Of a stretch of 64,000 nucleotides of DNA, positions 32,806 through 47,245 are shown piece after piece. The DNA is from Arbacia lixula (lineage: Eukaryota; Echinodermata; Echinoidea; Arbacioida; Arbaciidae). A program made the translations under genes and the position numbers. Location of the stretch: NCBI GenBank assembly GCA_963669155.1, contig OZ022576.1, forward strand, positions 7,236,667 through 7,300,666. Reading direction: 5' to 3'. The stretch's first letter is position 1; every line of letters begins with the position of its first letter. The notes beneath the pieces are model-generated. The model was not told where the DNA came from. It was given only the letters and a program-made list of their open reading frames with translations, and made no database searches.

Positions 32806-35768
32806 ATAGTAGTAAAAGAAGCAGAAGTAGCAGGAGAAGTATTCATAATAATGGTGATAATGATAATGATAAGTATTTGAGTAGATTTATGTATATATTT
32901 ATAGAATGATGATGATACTTATTGCTCATATTTATTCATCTCCTCAGCAAATCTCCAAACAGGAGGTAATTGTGATGGAGATCTGTACCGGAGGGAGTTT
33001 GTACACGCACCTGGACACGCCTGAAAACCTGTACGGCTTGAAAGAGGATGAATTCCTCCGTGTTCTCAAGGATGTGTGTAAGTACACATGTTTATATACC
33101 ATACATTCATTACAACCACTTTACATCATGCAGAACAAAATTAAACTGACAAATATTAACATTGAGATGATATTGAAAACATGGCAAGGAATATCAAAGT
33201 GGGTATTTGGCATGCCACAATGATACCAATATTGTAGATAACTTCATGGTTTAGAAGAGGTTTGAAAGATTTTAGTAAAGTTTTAACTAATGCATGATAC
33301 GACTGCATGCTATTGCACTTACATATAGATATGCAAAATGTAAATATTCTTTAGCATTTTTTAAAATTTTGTATGCAAATGTAACATCATCATCAGGTAC
33401 TGGATAGTAGAAAGTGATATATTTCAAAATGAAATGTAAAATATTGAATGGAAACAAATCTATAAGTTTAGGCACAATTGGTACAACATTACATATTTTT
33501 GTTCTTTTTGCTTTTGATCAGTCTCACTTATTACAAAAGAGAAATAATAATCATTGCTTCATGTGTATACATCTAGAATCTATTCACAAAATACAAAGAG
33601 AAAAGACATATTTCTTGTGTTGCACAACAGCATACTTTTTTAGGAGTTTACTTGTAGATTACCTGACAAAAGCTTATTTTGCCATAGAGTACCAAAGTGG
33701 TGTCGTCATGTGGATCGTTTTGCAGGTTTCTGGTTCTAAACAACATCTCTCAAGTGAGAGTTTCACTGGTACGACATCATCTATCAGGCTAGTGTTGGCT
33801 ACTCTAATTGAGAGATTCTGTTATGATCACCTCTGTTTGCTAAAGTCACTTAGTTTAGAACCAGTTGCCTTGACAATATGTTCAAATGATGTCGCACTTC
33901 AGTACTTAAAGAAAGTTTGTTTGATATCATACTAATTCAAAGTGTAGTGCGTTGTGATTTGAAAGCATATTGATGAACAATTTACATTATTGTATCTTAA
34001 TATCCTTTTGAAATTTATGCATCCATTAAAGTAGTACCCATACATTGCTACTAATTCTTACCTCACCATTGCACATCTAGCTGCGTTATAACTAACTAGA
34101 ATCTCAACTTCATGCTTTTCGGCTGTATTGAGACTACATGCTGCATGCTTAGAGAGAGACGTGGGAAGACGCCAGTGGGTCTGTGAGTTATGTCCATGCC
34201 AGCCCCATTCATCGTAAGTGGGGCTTTAAATTGCAGGGGAACGACCCAGCGTCACCCATTCCATCCAGGCGAATCATCAGTGGTCGTAGTGATGAAGTGA
34301 ATCAACTCTGAGAGGGGATGAGAGCTGACCATCCTAATACCATCACTGGTGAAAGTTACTTTCTGCGTAGAATCTCAAGAAGTGCCAGTTTGCACCGTGT
34401 GTCAACTTTAGAATGAAGCTGGATTTTCAGAATAGCAATGCAGCTGAAGAAGTACCGGTATCTTTCAATCAACCCCAAGCTTATATCGGACAGCATGTGA
34501 ACCACTAATCTACATTGTAGTACAATCAGTCCTCTTTATTCAATCGCGACGTTACATGGGAGTTTATGTTCCATGAACGAACTCTTTGCCGTTGAAGAAC
34601 ACCAATAACAGCATGCATCCATGTCTGTTGATTTTGCAGTTGTTTGGCATAGTGAGCAGCAGTTTGATGTGTTTGTCTTGTAAGTATGTGTTAAATACTC
34701 TCCAAGGAAGATGGGAAGGGCCGTGCTGGAGAGACAAGCAATGAGTCACATACCACAAAGATTAAGTTTTGTTTATGTAACTGTACGCAACCAAGGTTAG
34801 ACAACATTAACATATACCTACAGTTAAAAGTTAACAAAAACTATATGAATTCAATTTAATTAGATTCTGCTTTTAATTCTTTCTATTTGTTTAATTGATT
34901 ATTCAATGATTCATTCCATATCATATTCTTGACATACAGTACACATTCATCTCTCTAAGATCTTTCTCCAAAGAAGCATGTTATAAATTGATATTTAACC
35001 CTAGTTTGTATTCATAGATTTTGAATGTGCTGCAGGCTACGTTATATTAGATTTAGATTTCTCTACCCCCTCACCCCCCTTGATTTTGTCCCCTCAAAAC
35101 AGCTGCAGGGATGAAACACCTGCGTGACAATGGAATCATACACCGGGACATCAAGCCCGGGAATATCATGATGGTGCGCAGTGACAACGGTGTCTTCATC
35201 TACAAGCTTGCCGACTTTGGAGCAGCGCGGGAACTGGAAGAGGACGAGAATTTTGAGTCGCTCTATGGAACGGAAGAGTACCTGGTGGGTGACTCAACTC
35301 TTCTGACCTATGACTTCTCTTAGCCCTTTACTTGACGCCTGGGAATAATTTCACCAGAAATATACACAAATCCCGTAGAGCAGCAGTTTATCTGGTGCAC
35401 AAAGGGTTAAGGCCGGTACATAATTTCCTAATCATTGTCCTTACTGCTTGAGATATTCCTCAGTTTTTGTGCTTTTATGGAGTATTATGTGGTGACATAG
35501 AATCACAAGATATAGAAGATATTTTTTTGCTCTCTCTTAGAAGGGTATATGTCTGAGTGTAAATAAAAAGCAGATGTGGAATATAAACCATTAGGATAAT
35601 GTACATGTTGTTAAATAACTCTTAGTTATGATGTCAAAGTAAGAGAGAGGAACATTTGAAAACATGGGTGTTCAAATACAGCATTTGTTATTTTTTCCTC
35701 AAGATAATGAGCTGTGGGCTTGGCCTTCCAGTCACTTCATATGATTCTGAAAAGCATGATGTAATGTT

Positions 35769-35808
<40 letters not shown>

Positions 35809-37709
35809 GCAATAAATGTTCATTAGTTACTTGGCTGATGGTACTTGATGTACTTTGAGCACATGACTGTCACCTTTGTCAAGTGTGCTCTTTGTTCAAC
35901 TAAAACTACCTCTTGACAAGCATTTTTTTTAAAGAATGGGTTTTATATAGTATGGATAATGCATTGAAACTGTTTAAGAGATTTTTTATCTGTCAACAGA
36001 GTAAAACCTCATTAACTTCCATTTTTCTTTTGTGATGCTCTCGATACTGAGACTGAGGATTTTGAGATTGCAACCATTTGTGGTCACATCATTCACACCA
36101 CAAATAGTCACTCTGTACAGAATGGGGTTTGACATACACTCTTTCTCCTGTCAATGTCTCAGTTCTACATTCCTGTCCAGGAAATATGATTTCCTGTAAA
36201 AAAAAAAGAAAAAAAAAAGATACCAACCACTCACAAATTTGCACAAATAGTGGAATGGAAAGATATGACGGATCTATCCAGCCAGGATAGGATACAGACT
36301 TTGGCCAGAAAGGGGAATAACGCCACCGTCAGAAATATAAATATTTGTGAAACTTTACATCAACTTCCCAACTAAAATGTAATATTGAGGTCACATGCTG
36401 TGTACAGCTGGTTCATTGTTGCTCAGTAGAGCACAAGATGCAAGGCTCGTTTGCTTTATATCATTTTAGGATAAACGCTCTATGTTTGAAATTGTTTATA
36501 TTTCTTTGCAGTGCTCTGAATTAGAGAATGCTCTCGTTGCATGAATTATCATTTGATAAATGAAGAAATCATTGTCATACATGTCCATCTTTTTTTTTAT
36601 GTATGATATACCCCAGTGGGAAGTGCTGTATAAACAAGGAAAAGACATCTTTTGGCTCACATTATGGTACTCATGAATTTTGTTGGGTTTCAGCCAGAAC
36701 ATGATAAGTGCAAGACCACAAGGTAATTCCCAAAGCATGAGAACATGAATTTCATCACTAAAGCACTTGTGAATGGGAAATGGCTGTGCATTTCATTTCT
36801 TGATTTTGACCTTTAAAGGTCACTACAATAAGACTACACTTTATTTTGAAAAAGTTAATCATCTATGGTTGAGTGATAGTTTTCACATTGGTAAAGATTA
36901 AATATATACATTATAAAATGCTCGTATTGCAAAACCTCTGAATGTGATGTTATTTATGAAGAAAGATTGTGCATGAAATAAACACAGCCAAACACCTGCT
37001 CCACAAACTAGTGAAGAAAGCAGTTCAAGAAATGAAATGAAAGAAACCATCTTTGTACAGATTATTCTCAAGACCACCTTCCTCCCTTCTCCTCCACCCC
37101 CTTTCCTCTCCAAGTCAAAGAGGATATCCCAACTCATAATGAATCATGTCCATTTTTTGTCAAATCCTGGTTGTATGGAAACAGGAAATCCATTCCGGTT
37201 TCATGTCCAGGATTGCAAATATAACTTGAAGCAAGTTGGGGGAATGAATTTTTGAGCGGTTGATGTCACAAGCGTGTAGCTCTTACATAAGAAATCAGCA
37301 CAATCAGATGGGGATTCCCCATCTCTGAGTGATGATGCCAGATAATTTTAAACTACCTTTCTCCACGTTAAATCATTGTAGAGGGAACTGAGATGATGGA
37401 GGGTAGGGCACATTAGTGTATTGGAAATAAATATGTATCATGTAGCATTTGGGCTTGTATGTAGGTATAGTGTACATTTTTTTGATATTTATCATACTAG
37501 TAACACTGCTTTATTTAGATGCTTAACTGTTTTCTCTCTTTTGTTTACCCCCGCCCACTGTCCCCCTTTCTTTCTCTTTTTCATATATCCCCTCTCCCTC
37601 TCTCTTCCCCTCTCCTCCCTCTCTCTCTCCCTCCCTCTCTCTCTCTCTCTCTCTCTCTTTCCCTCTCATCTCTAACCCTCTCTCTTTCTCTCTCATCTGT
37701 ACCACTCTC

Positions 37710-37747
<38 letters not shown>

Positions 37748-40700
37748 CCACCCCCCTTCTCCTCTCCCTTGTCTCCAATTTCTCCTTTTCTCTCTTGTCC
37801 TCTCTCCAAAATTTGCTCCATATTTCTCTATCCCCTCTCTCCTTGTCTCACCCCACCACCACCACCACCACCACCACCACACCCACCTGTTTACTGCTAC
37901 CCCAACACCCATCCCTCCAGCACCCTGACCTGTACGAGCGTGCCGTTCTGGGGAAGCGGAACCGCACCAAATTCACTGCCCAGACGGACCTGTGGTCCCT
38001 TGGGGTGACCATCTACCAAACGGCGACTGGCGCCCTCCCCTTCCGTGCTCATGGGGGCAGGAGCAATCGTGAGATCATGTACGTAATGTTGCCATTTGAA
38101 ATTACTAGCACTGACACACGAGATCACCTAATTTATTTTAAAGACAGAGTATTAGACACCTGTCATGTCTTGCCACATTCATGTGCTGAGGTATACCATG
38201 TGTAATAACCATACAAGTCATGAGGTCATTCCTTTGATTAGAAGGCCTATCTATTTAAGAAATAATTTGAAATGTGACTCTAATTACATGTAGGGGAATG
38301 CAGGATATAACCTTTTTAAAGGCCAGATGGACATCAAGTAGACTAGCTTGCCATGCTTAGCGTGTATGACAATTAAGTGCAAAACTTCTTCCATATTATG
38401 AAATTGATTCACTGACTCATTTTGTTTGCCATCCAGGCATCACAACCACCAAGAAGTCAGGGTTCACATCAGGGGTGCAGGAGGTGCTGAACTGCCCCAT
38501 GATTGATTGATTGATTGATTGATTATATTCACCGTTCTCTTTTTCTGGTTGCTTCCTCCCCCACCTCTACCCCAGGCATAAGATCACAACCACCAAGAAG
38601 TCTGGGATTATTTCTGGGGTGCAGGAGGTATTGAACGGCCCCATCGTATGGAGCGAGGACCTGCCCAAGACCTGCCACCTCTCCCCCTCCATGAGGCAGC
38701 TGGTTCGCAACCTGCTGGTCAACACCATGGACTGCGACATGTCTAAGATGTGGACCTTTGACCGCTTCTTCTCCTACGTCCAGTACCTGGTGGCCCTACG
38801 GCCGCTGGACGTGTTTGTGGCGCCGACCTGCGAGTCCCACCGGGTCCACCTGGAGCCGTCGGCGGGCGTGGCCGACTTCCAGGCCAGCCTGGCCCACCTG
38901 ACGGGCATCCAGCCCGACACCCAGTGCCTCATGTGGGAGCGGGAGGTCGTTGACCTGAGGGAGGGGCTGAAGTGCGACGACCTTCCCCCCACCGCCACAG
39001 AGAAGCCCATGATCCTGCTGCGCATGGGGGCGGAGGCCTTCCCCATCATGAGGGCACCAGCACTGCGTGAGTTGTTGAACTCCTTTTGTGCCAGACAAAA
39101 TACAAAATGTAGCTCTGTGCACTGTGTGCCTATTATGGGTGCAAAAATGTGACCCTGGGGTGGTATTCCAAAAGTCAAGAACTGTCTTAGCTATTAAGTC
39201 AGCTGATATTCTGAAAACTAACTTCAGTCCAAAAAAAGTGTGCCAATAGGCCAATCACATATGCATGTTTGGGGACTTGTCATAACTATTGTGTTGTCAT
39301 TTCTGATGAGTTGTATTTTATTGATAATGTAACTCCAAAGGTGATAAATGGGGCTTTGTTGTAGAGCACACCTGTAGGTCAATCTGGACAGTTTGCATAT
39401 TTTCTTGATAGGTTTTGTGACATAAAAAAGTTGATTAGCAAAAACTCCTCAGCACACCATGAGTTACAAAAAGAGATGGGTTAACTTCAAATATTTGTGT
39501 ATAGAAATGCAGCAATTATAGTTTAAGAATTGAAAAAGTATGCTGTATATATAACAGGCAGTTATAAAGTTCCCAGTAATTCATGTAGACCTGATCAGCC
39601 ACTCGGAAATCATATATCCTGCAACATGTTCAGTGGAGCTTAGGATTGACTTTACAGTGCTTGCATTCACTATAAATCCTTTGTATCACAGATAAATTGC
39701 TTCTCCATGCAAATTGTGTGTATCAATGAGGAAAATAATTTGTAAGTAGCATGCTACGGGTTTAACTGCAATCGATTGCAGTTATCTGTTAAGTTCATCT
39801 CGGGCTCACTGTATGATGGTACCTCTTCCCTTTATGTTATTGTGTGGTGTGTTGCTTAACAGTTCTGCATTTGTTTATGAACAGCTCACATGTAATCCTT
39901 GTATTCTTACAGCAATTCCACCTAAAACAGCGACACATTACTCTGTGCAGCAGGACTGTAGTTTGGCTAAGGTAACTATTTGTCATCTGGATGTGTGGAC
40001 ATTTACATTATTGGGGACACCTTTCTTAGAATATTGGCACAAATGCATTGAGCAAACACAGACAGTTACGACAAGACAGATTGTTATCACTGTTGGTTAT
40101 TATTTTTGAAGAAATGAGAGATGCATTTTTGTGTGACTTAAAGTCGAGCATCTTTGCTTGAAAATAGATCTAAGGTACTTTTATAGATTGTGAATCTACT
40201 TAAGTCAAAGGAAAATGTGGTTGTAAGGTATATTTGTTAATGTTCATGCCAAAAAGATCTTGATACATTTATATGTATTCAAAGGCAGAACTGCAAATGT
40301 ATAATAGAAGTAAAGTCTTGTTTGCTTACCGGTATGTACATGTGTGTATGTATGTGAGTGGGGTTATATGATACCATAATAAAGCTTGACTTTGGTATGT
40401 ACCTCCATGTAGATTTTACTCATGTTTAAAGTTGTACTTCAAGTTAGCCTTTGAAAGTACTTGTTGCTACTGTACTGCATTATTATGTTCTCATCAAGTT
40501 AAATACCATGCTTTCTTCCCAAAGACATGTGCAGCTGTGATGTGCTTCTACTTCGTCATGGTGACGCACTTCTGCCAGATTGAGAACTTGATAACGGAGA
40601 CCGTGAAGTCTATCGTGTAAGTTACATAGAGAATTGGATTCCAACTAAAACTTGTCTGATCTAGGTCAAAGCAAGACCATATGCGTTCATACAATGCACA

Positions 40701-43700
40701 AGCTAGAAATTTTGACAGTTTTAGTTGACCTCCACTGTATATGATATTATACTATATTAAAACACATTAAATGAAATCATGTCATGTCTCAGCAGGGCTT
40801 GATACTGACAATCTCTCCATCTTTCCCTCTCCTCCCGCACCCCACTCATACTTTCTGTTTCTCACTCTTCCACTCCTATTCTACCACTATCTCTATCCCA
40901 CTTTTCCTCTCTCCTTCTCCCTTCTCTCTTTCGCTCTGTCTCTCTGTTTCTCTATCTTCTCTCTTTCGCGCTGTCTCTCTGTTTCTCTCTCTCACCCTTC
41001 TCTATCTCTCTCTCTTCCCCCCCTCCTCATCTATCTCTCTCTCCCTCTCACTCTCTCTCTGTTTCTCTCTTCCACCCTTCCTATCTCCCTCCCCCCTTTT
41101 CTCTGAATCTGTCTCTCCCTCTCCCTCTTCCTCTCTCTCTCTCTCATTCTCTCTCCCTCACTTCCTCTCTCCCCTTTCTCACTCTTCTCACTCTTCTCAC
41201 TCTCTCTCCCTCTCCCTCTCTCTTTCTCTCCCTCTACCCATCGATCTCTTTCTTTCTCTTTCAGAGTTACGCTCAAGACAGACTACCTGAAGCTGCAGAG
41301 TGAATACTTCCGTGTGACATCACACTTCACGCAGGCAGACTGCAAGATGAAAGCCCTCGACCGCACCTTGTCATTGCTGGAGTCCAGTGGTTGTGACCCG
41401 GCAGACCTAGACAGATGCAGGGGCCGACTCAACTTCTGCCACGAAAGAGGCGCAGATGTAATAATAAAGCTCATTTTCCTCCCATGTTAGCCCCTTTTTT
41501 TCCACCCTCATGCCTGCCCAAACTTGGTTTTATCAATACCAATCACAGATTAAGTGAGCTCTGTGTAACCATTAATTAGGCTTTAAGGTTTATGCTGTAA
41601 TTTCAGTAAATAAAAACACATCATGGAACCTTTGTTTAATAATATAGCCATATTCATCCAATCCAGTGTGCTGCCTGCTCCACCAAGCAATAAAGAGCCA
41701 TTGTTCTCTTTTTAAATAATTTATTTTGGTTTTCAACTCTTCCAGGCCTGCATTGAGGGTATTGGGTGTTGCTAATCATGTTTCAAGTCTCTTTCTGCTG
41801 AATACAATTCTTCTCTATACGATTTGTATATATACATATATATTTGTCTTTATTTGTCTTTGTGTTTAGCTTGTGCAAAAATGTGGCACTTATAATAGAA
41901 TATGCAAAATCAAGGAATGCACACCCTAAACCAGTCATTGATGCCAGTCAGCTATAAGAGGCTGTTTTCTTATGCCAATTTATCATGATTATGTAATAAT
42001 TGATTGTAACAATTATAACAGACCACTGTAGGTATCTATTGCAAGTGCTAGCTGATATCATCAATGTTAACCCTTCACGTGTCAGACAAACTTATTCTCT
42101 ATAGTGTCTGTGTGCATTAGCCCTATTCTGATGGGGGGGGGGGGGGGGGGGGATAAAATGACCCTCCCCCCTCCTTTGTACGAAATCCACAACTGATATA
42201 TAATGGCTGCACCTTGTGACACGCTTTTTCATTACTTTTTGTCTCGCCCACCGGAGGTGAAGGCGAGACTAAGGGATCCAAATGGCGTCCGTCCGTCGTC
42301 CGTCCGTCGTCCGTCGTCCATCGTCCGTCACAAATGTTAAAGTTTACCTGCAAGACTCTCTTTTGACAAATAACTTCACATAGGTTGCTTGGATTACAAC
42401 CTAACGTGGGTCATAGATGCACTAGGGGTACCTTCATGTTATGGTACCGTTGGAGGTCACAGGATAAGGTCAAAGGTCATTTGAGGTCATACGTTAAAGT
42501 TTACCTGCAAGACTCTCTTTTGACAAATAACTTCACATGGGTTGCTTGGATTACAACCTAACTTGGGTCATAGATGCACTGGGGGTACCTTCATGTTATG
42601 GTGCAGTTGGAGGTCACAGGATAAGGTCAAAGGTCATTTGAGGTCATACGTTAAAGTTAACCTGCAAGACTCTCTTTTGACAAATAACTTCACATGGGTT
42701 GCTTGGATTACAACCTAACTTGGGTCATAGATGCACTGGGGGTACCTTCATGTTATGGTGCCGTTGGAGGTCACAGGATAAGGTCAAAGGTCATTTGAGG
42801 TCATACGTTAAAGTTTACCTGCAAGACTCTCTTTGGACAAATAACTTCACCTAGGTTACTTGGATTACAACCTAACTTGGGTCATAGATGCACTGGGGGT
42901 ACCTTCATGTTATGGTGCTGTTGGAGGTCACAGGATAAGGTCAAAGGTCATTTGAGGTCATACATTAAAGTTTACCTGCAAGACTCTCTTTTGACAAATA
43001 ACTTCACATAGGTTGCTTGGATTACAACCTAACTTGGGTCATAGATGCACTGGGGGTACCTTCATGTTATGGTGCCGTTAGAGGTCACAGGATAAGGTCA
43101 AAGGTCATTTGAGGTCATACGTTAAAGTTTACCTGCAAGACTCTCTTTTGACAAATAACTTCACATAGGTTGCTTGGATTGCAACCTAACTTGGGTCATA
43201 GATGCACTGGGGGTACCTTCATGTTATGGTGCCGTTGGAGGTCACAGGATAAGGTCAAAGGTCATTTGAGGTCATACGTTAAAGTTTACCTGCAAGACTC
43301 TCTTTGGACAAATAACTTCACCTAGGTTACTTGGATTACAACCTAACTTGGGTCATAGATGCACTGGGGGTACCTTCATGTTATGGTGCTGTTGGAGGTC
43401 ACAGGATAAGGTCAAAGGTCATACATTAAAGTTTACCTGCAAGACTCTCTTTTGACAAATAACTTCACATAGGTTGCTTGGATTACAACCTAACTTGGGT
43501 CATAGATGCACTGGGGGTACCTTCATGTTATGGTGCCGTTGGAGGTCACAGGATAAGGTCAAAGGTCATTTGAGGTCATACGTTAAAGTTTACCTGCAAG
43601 ACTCTCTTTTGACAAATAACTTCACATAGGTTGCTTGGATTACAACCTAACTTGGGTCATAGATGCACTGGGGGTACCTTCATGTTATGGTGCTGTTGGA

Positions 43701-46700
43701 GGTCACAGGATAAGGTCAAAGGTCATTTGAGGTCATACGTTAAAGTTTACCTGCAAGACTCTCTTTTGACAAATAACTTCACATAGGTTGCTTTGATTAC
43801 AACCTAACTTGGGTCATAGATGCACTGGGGGTACCTCCTCTATTGTGCAACTGATTATCATCCTGTTTTGTCTTTGTCTATTCTAATAGAACTTGGTGGA
43901 GGCTTTTTATTCCATCTCAAAGAAGGGGGAAGGTGGGGGAGGGGGAGTAGATAGAGGAAGTAGCATTGCGTGAAATAGCCCTTCTCATTTATGGAATGTT
44001 ACATTCTATGGCAGATATTTCACAATCAGCCAGGGATACAATTCTTTTGCGTAGCAACGGAGATCGCGATATTTCTGGTTATTTTCGCAAGTGGGCGAGA
44101 CACAATATTGCTAATGCCTTGTTCTTTTCAAGTGACAATTGTATCTTCAAGACCTTCTGCTTGATCACATTGTTCTTGAAACTTGAAACTCAAAATACAT
44201 ATCTGAAGCCAAAAATCCCCATGAAAGTGGAGCAAAAAAATTGGATAAAAAAAAAGAATAGATACACAAGAATTGATTTAAAATTTAATTTGTTCTTAAC
44301 ATTATCCTGTTCTTTATACTGCTCACCATATTACAAAAAAAGTTTGATCTCCATGCCATTTTTGTTTAATGAAGTATTAATTCATTTGTAAAATATGCAT
44401 CTAATTTGCATTAATCATTTTTTTCCTTAAAAAAATATGCAGCCGCACTCTAAACATGCTCCTCTATATGAAGCTCTTCAGAAAATAATGGCCAAGATAT
44501 TAGGGTGGGGTCAAAATTAATCCCCTCCCCCTGTCAGAACTCGCTCTTGAAAAGCCCAGTCATGATAGGATTAATGCTGAAAAAAATCCAGACATGGCTC
44601 GTAAAGAGTTAATTGGAATGAGTATTGAGTGATTTTCTAAAAAATCAAATTGTGCTGTGACTTTGTTTGATTGTGTTGGCAGCTGAACCGAGTGTACGAG
44701 CAGGTTGCCAACTCCCTGGAGGCACTTGAGCGGACGGCCATCAAGGATGACTACCCGTCCTCACAGTGGGAAGGCATCAGGCAGCAGCACCTATTGCCAA
44801 AGGACAGGTAGCATGACACACCCTCCTGACATAGCGCTCACACCTTTTGTCTGCAGAATTCTGCTCTATGGGATTTCGTGTGTATTACTCAATGAAAAGT
44901 ATTATACAAGGGTGGGGGAATGAAAAAATGCAGGAGCTACCCTTTTTACCCTTATGCAATGAAACGGAACACCCTGAAGTTTTTGGGCTTCTTTTTATCA
45001 TTGGGGGCTACTTTTCAAGCCTAATGTCATGAAATAAACACTCAGAAATATGTTGTGCATTATTCCTTTTGATGAAAAACAATTAGGGGGTTAGCCTTGC
45101 AGAAGCTAACTTACTGAAATACATGTACTTAATTATTGGAATATGTTCTCCATTATCCCTTTTGATGAAAAATAATTTTTGATGGGGTTCTCTTTTTTAC
45201 CTTGCACAAGCTAAATTACTCAAATATTAAATTATTGAAATATGCTCTCAATTTTCCCTTTAAATGAAAAATAATTTTTGATGGGGTTCTTTTTTGCCTT
45301 GTGAAAGCTAAATTACTCAAATATTAAATTGTTGGAGTATGTTCTCTGGCCATTATCCAGTGTGATGAAAAATATATTTTGGGGGCTATTTGTTTACTTT
45401 GTGGAGGAAAAATTACTGAAACACAAAAACTCATTTTGTATGGGGGCTCTTTGCAGGGGGCGCTTTGCGGGGGCTAAATCTCCCCCCCCCCCCCCCCCCA
45501 GGTATGACTTTCACTGGCTCCTCCTTGTTTCCCGTCTGCTTGTAGGATCGGGCAGCTGAAGGTGCTGAGTGAGGACGGTCAGGAGACGTTCCGTCGCTTC
45601 AAGAAGGACAAGCAGAATAAGCAGCTGTCTTACAACGAGGAGCAGATCCACCGCATGGACAAGTGAGACCAAGCTTTCTTCCTCATCATGATGATATTCA
45701 GTATTTACAGAGCATCTAGTATGAAGTAGTATCATCTCTTAGCGCTTGACAGTATTATTACCCCCTTCATCGGATGCTTGTTGGTCTTTGTGACATCTGC
45801 CCAATCCCAAGGGAGCATTTACCCTCATGGCAGCCAGAAAGCTAGCTCACTCATTCCATTTCTACCAGGTACCCAGTTATGTACATGGGTAATGTGGATG
45901 ATTAAAAGTAAATGAGCGTCAGTATGGATGGGGAGTAGAGGTCCACATGGACTTCGTGAAAGGCCTGTTGACCTGTACACTTCACTTGCGTGCATTACGT
46001 GCTCATCAGACTGGTAACATAAAAATCGGACTCCACGAAATTGACCAAAACGACGCAAAGGTTTGGTCGGATGGCTATGCCACCCTGCTCACACACATGT
46101 GCAACAGTAAGGACTGTATCATCATCAATGTGTGTCTCAAAAGTACAAATACAGCATTGATTCTTTATGTGCACACAATCAAGGTACAGGATAATGGTGA
46201 TGATGATGATTGTCTACTTAGTGGTGGAGGCGGAATAGGGCAAGAAGAAATATCAGCTAATGTGCGACATTATGAAATTCTAATAAGCAATCTAATATTT
46301 GTAACATGATGATTTTTCTCTTGCCTTTTGTTCTTGCAGGGATAAATTGGGCAAGAAAATGCTGCAGGCAGGAAAAATCTATGAGGAGCTCCTTGAAATC
46401 ATCAAGAAGCTTCATAGTAATTTCGGTACATGGCATGGGTAAGAATGAATAGTGTCTTGAATGTTGATACACACTTTGCAGAAGGTGAACTCTTTGGGGC
46501 GTATTCTACCCACCAAGTTAAGCTAGCGTCGGGTTGACTTCTTATTTAAGGTTGGTTTAAACCAAAATCTAACCATACTTTTGTACTAGTAACACAAAGA
46601 AGCCTTGAGCCGCTGGTCATGTAGAGTTAAGACTGTTAATAGTGTTGGATTTTAAGTTCTGTCAAAGGCTTGTGTCATTTGTAGAATACAGGCGTATGTG

Positions 46701-47205
46701 ATTATTGATTTCATTATTTTGTGGACATGAACAGTCTGTTTTTTTTTTTGTTTTTTTTTGTGGGGGGGGACTCTTTGCTCCTTTATTTTCTCTTATTCAC
46801 TTCAAAGATTCAGTTTGTTTTGTGCAAAGATAATCATGGATAAGGGCAAAAATATCAAAGTTGTTTTAGTCTCTGTACTCGTCTTACTCTAATAGTAACA
46901 AGTAGAAAGTTTTATTCTCTGTTTGTGCACAGTTCTCATATTCTGAAGCCCTGTTTATGAGGGTCCTTCCATGCGGTTGGGTGGACCAACATTGTAATGT
47001 CTATGTGTGGATTGTCTCCACCATGCTGAACCTCTTTACCTTTCTTTCTTTACCTTGATACATCTTGGACATTGATAAAGTTTATGCATATCTTGCAAAC
47101 AGTAACTCCTCATGTTAACCCTCAAGCTTGTTGGAGGTTTGCCAAACTAGCAACTTCTAGGTATAGAGTGCATTGCACCCATTGAAACTGAATAACCTTG
47201 GATTA

Positions 47206-47245
<40 letters not shown>

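Noticed and set aside
32604..32909. Serine-rich (or threonine-rich, minus strand) open frame
   Set aside because: It is the (AGT)n repeat; no conserved sequence outside it.
33414..33935. 173-codon open frame in TBK1-like intron 3
   Set aside because: No family resemblance and no codon bias; part overlaps an inverted repeat (CTGGTTCTAAAC / GTTTAGAACCAG).
37519..38205. 228-codon frame that includes TBK1 exon 5, and antisense Arg/Glu-rich frames
   Set aside because: The upstream part is the CT repeat and the (CCA)n run. Only 37921-38078 is exon; the rest is intron.
38580..38582. Exon 6 beginning at ATC (38583) joined to a donor after TAC in exon 5
   Set aside because: The acceptor would be ATAAG without a pyrimidine tract. 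The CCCAG acceptor at 38575 with the GTACGT donor keeps frame and restores the expected kinase sequence.
40771..41290. Leu/Ser/Pro-rich open frames of up to 168 codons
   Set aside because: Translations of the polypyrimidine tract before exon 9.
42341..43838. CRISPR-like appearance of regularly spaced identical repeats
   Set aside because: The unit is 157 bp with no unique spacers, in an intron of an animal gene: it is a tandem satellite.
43966..44391. 141-codon open frame in TBK1-like intron 9
   Set aside because: AT-driven Lys/Asn/Phe-rich composition and no recognisable domain; lies inside an intron of a well-supported gene.
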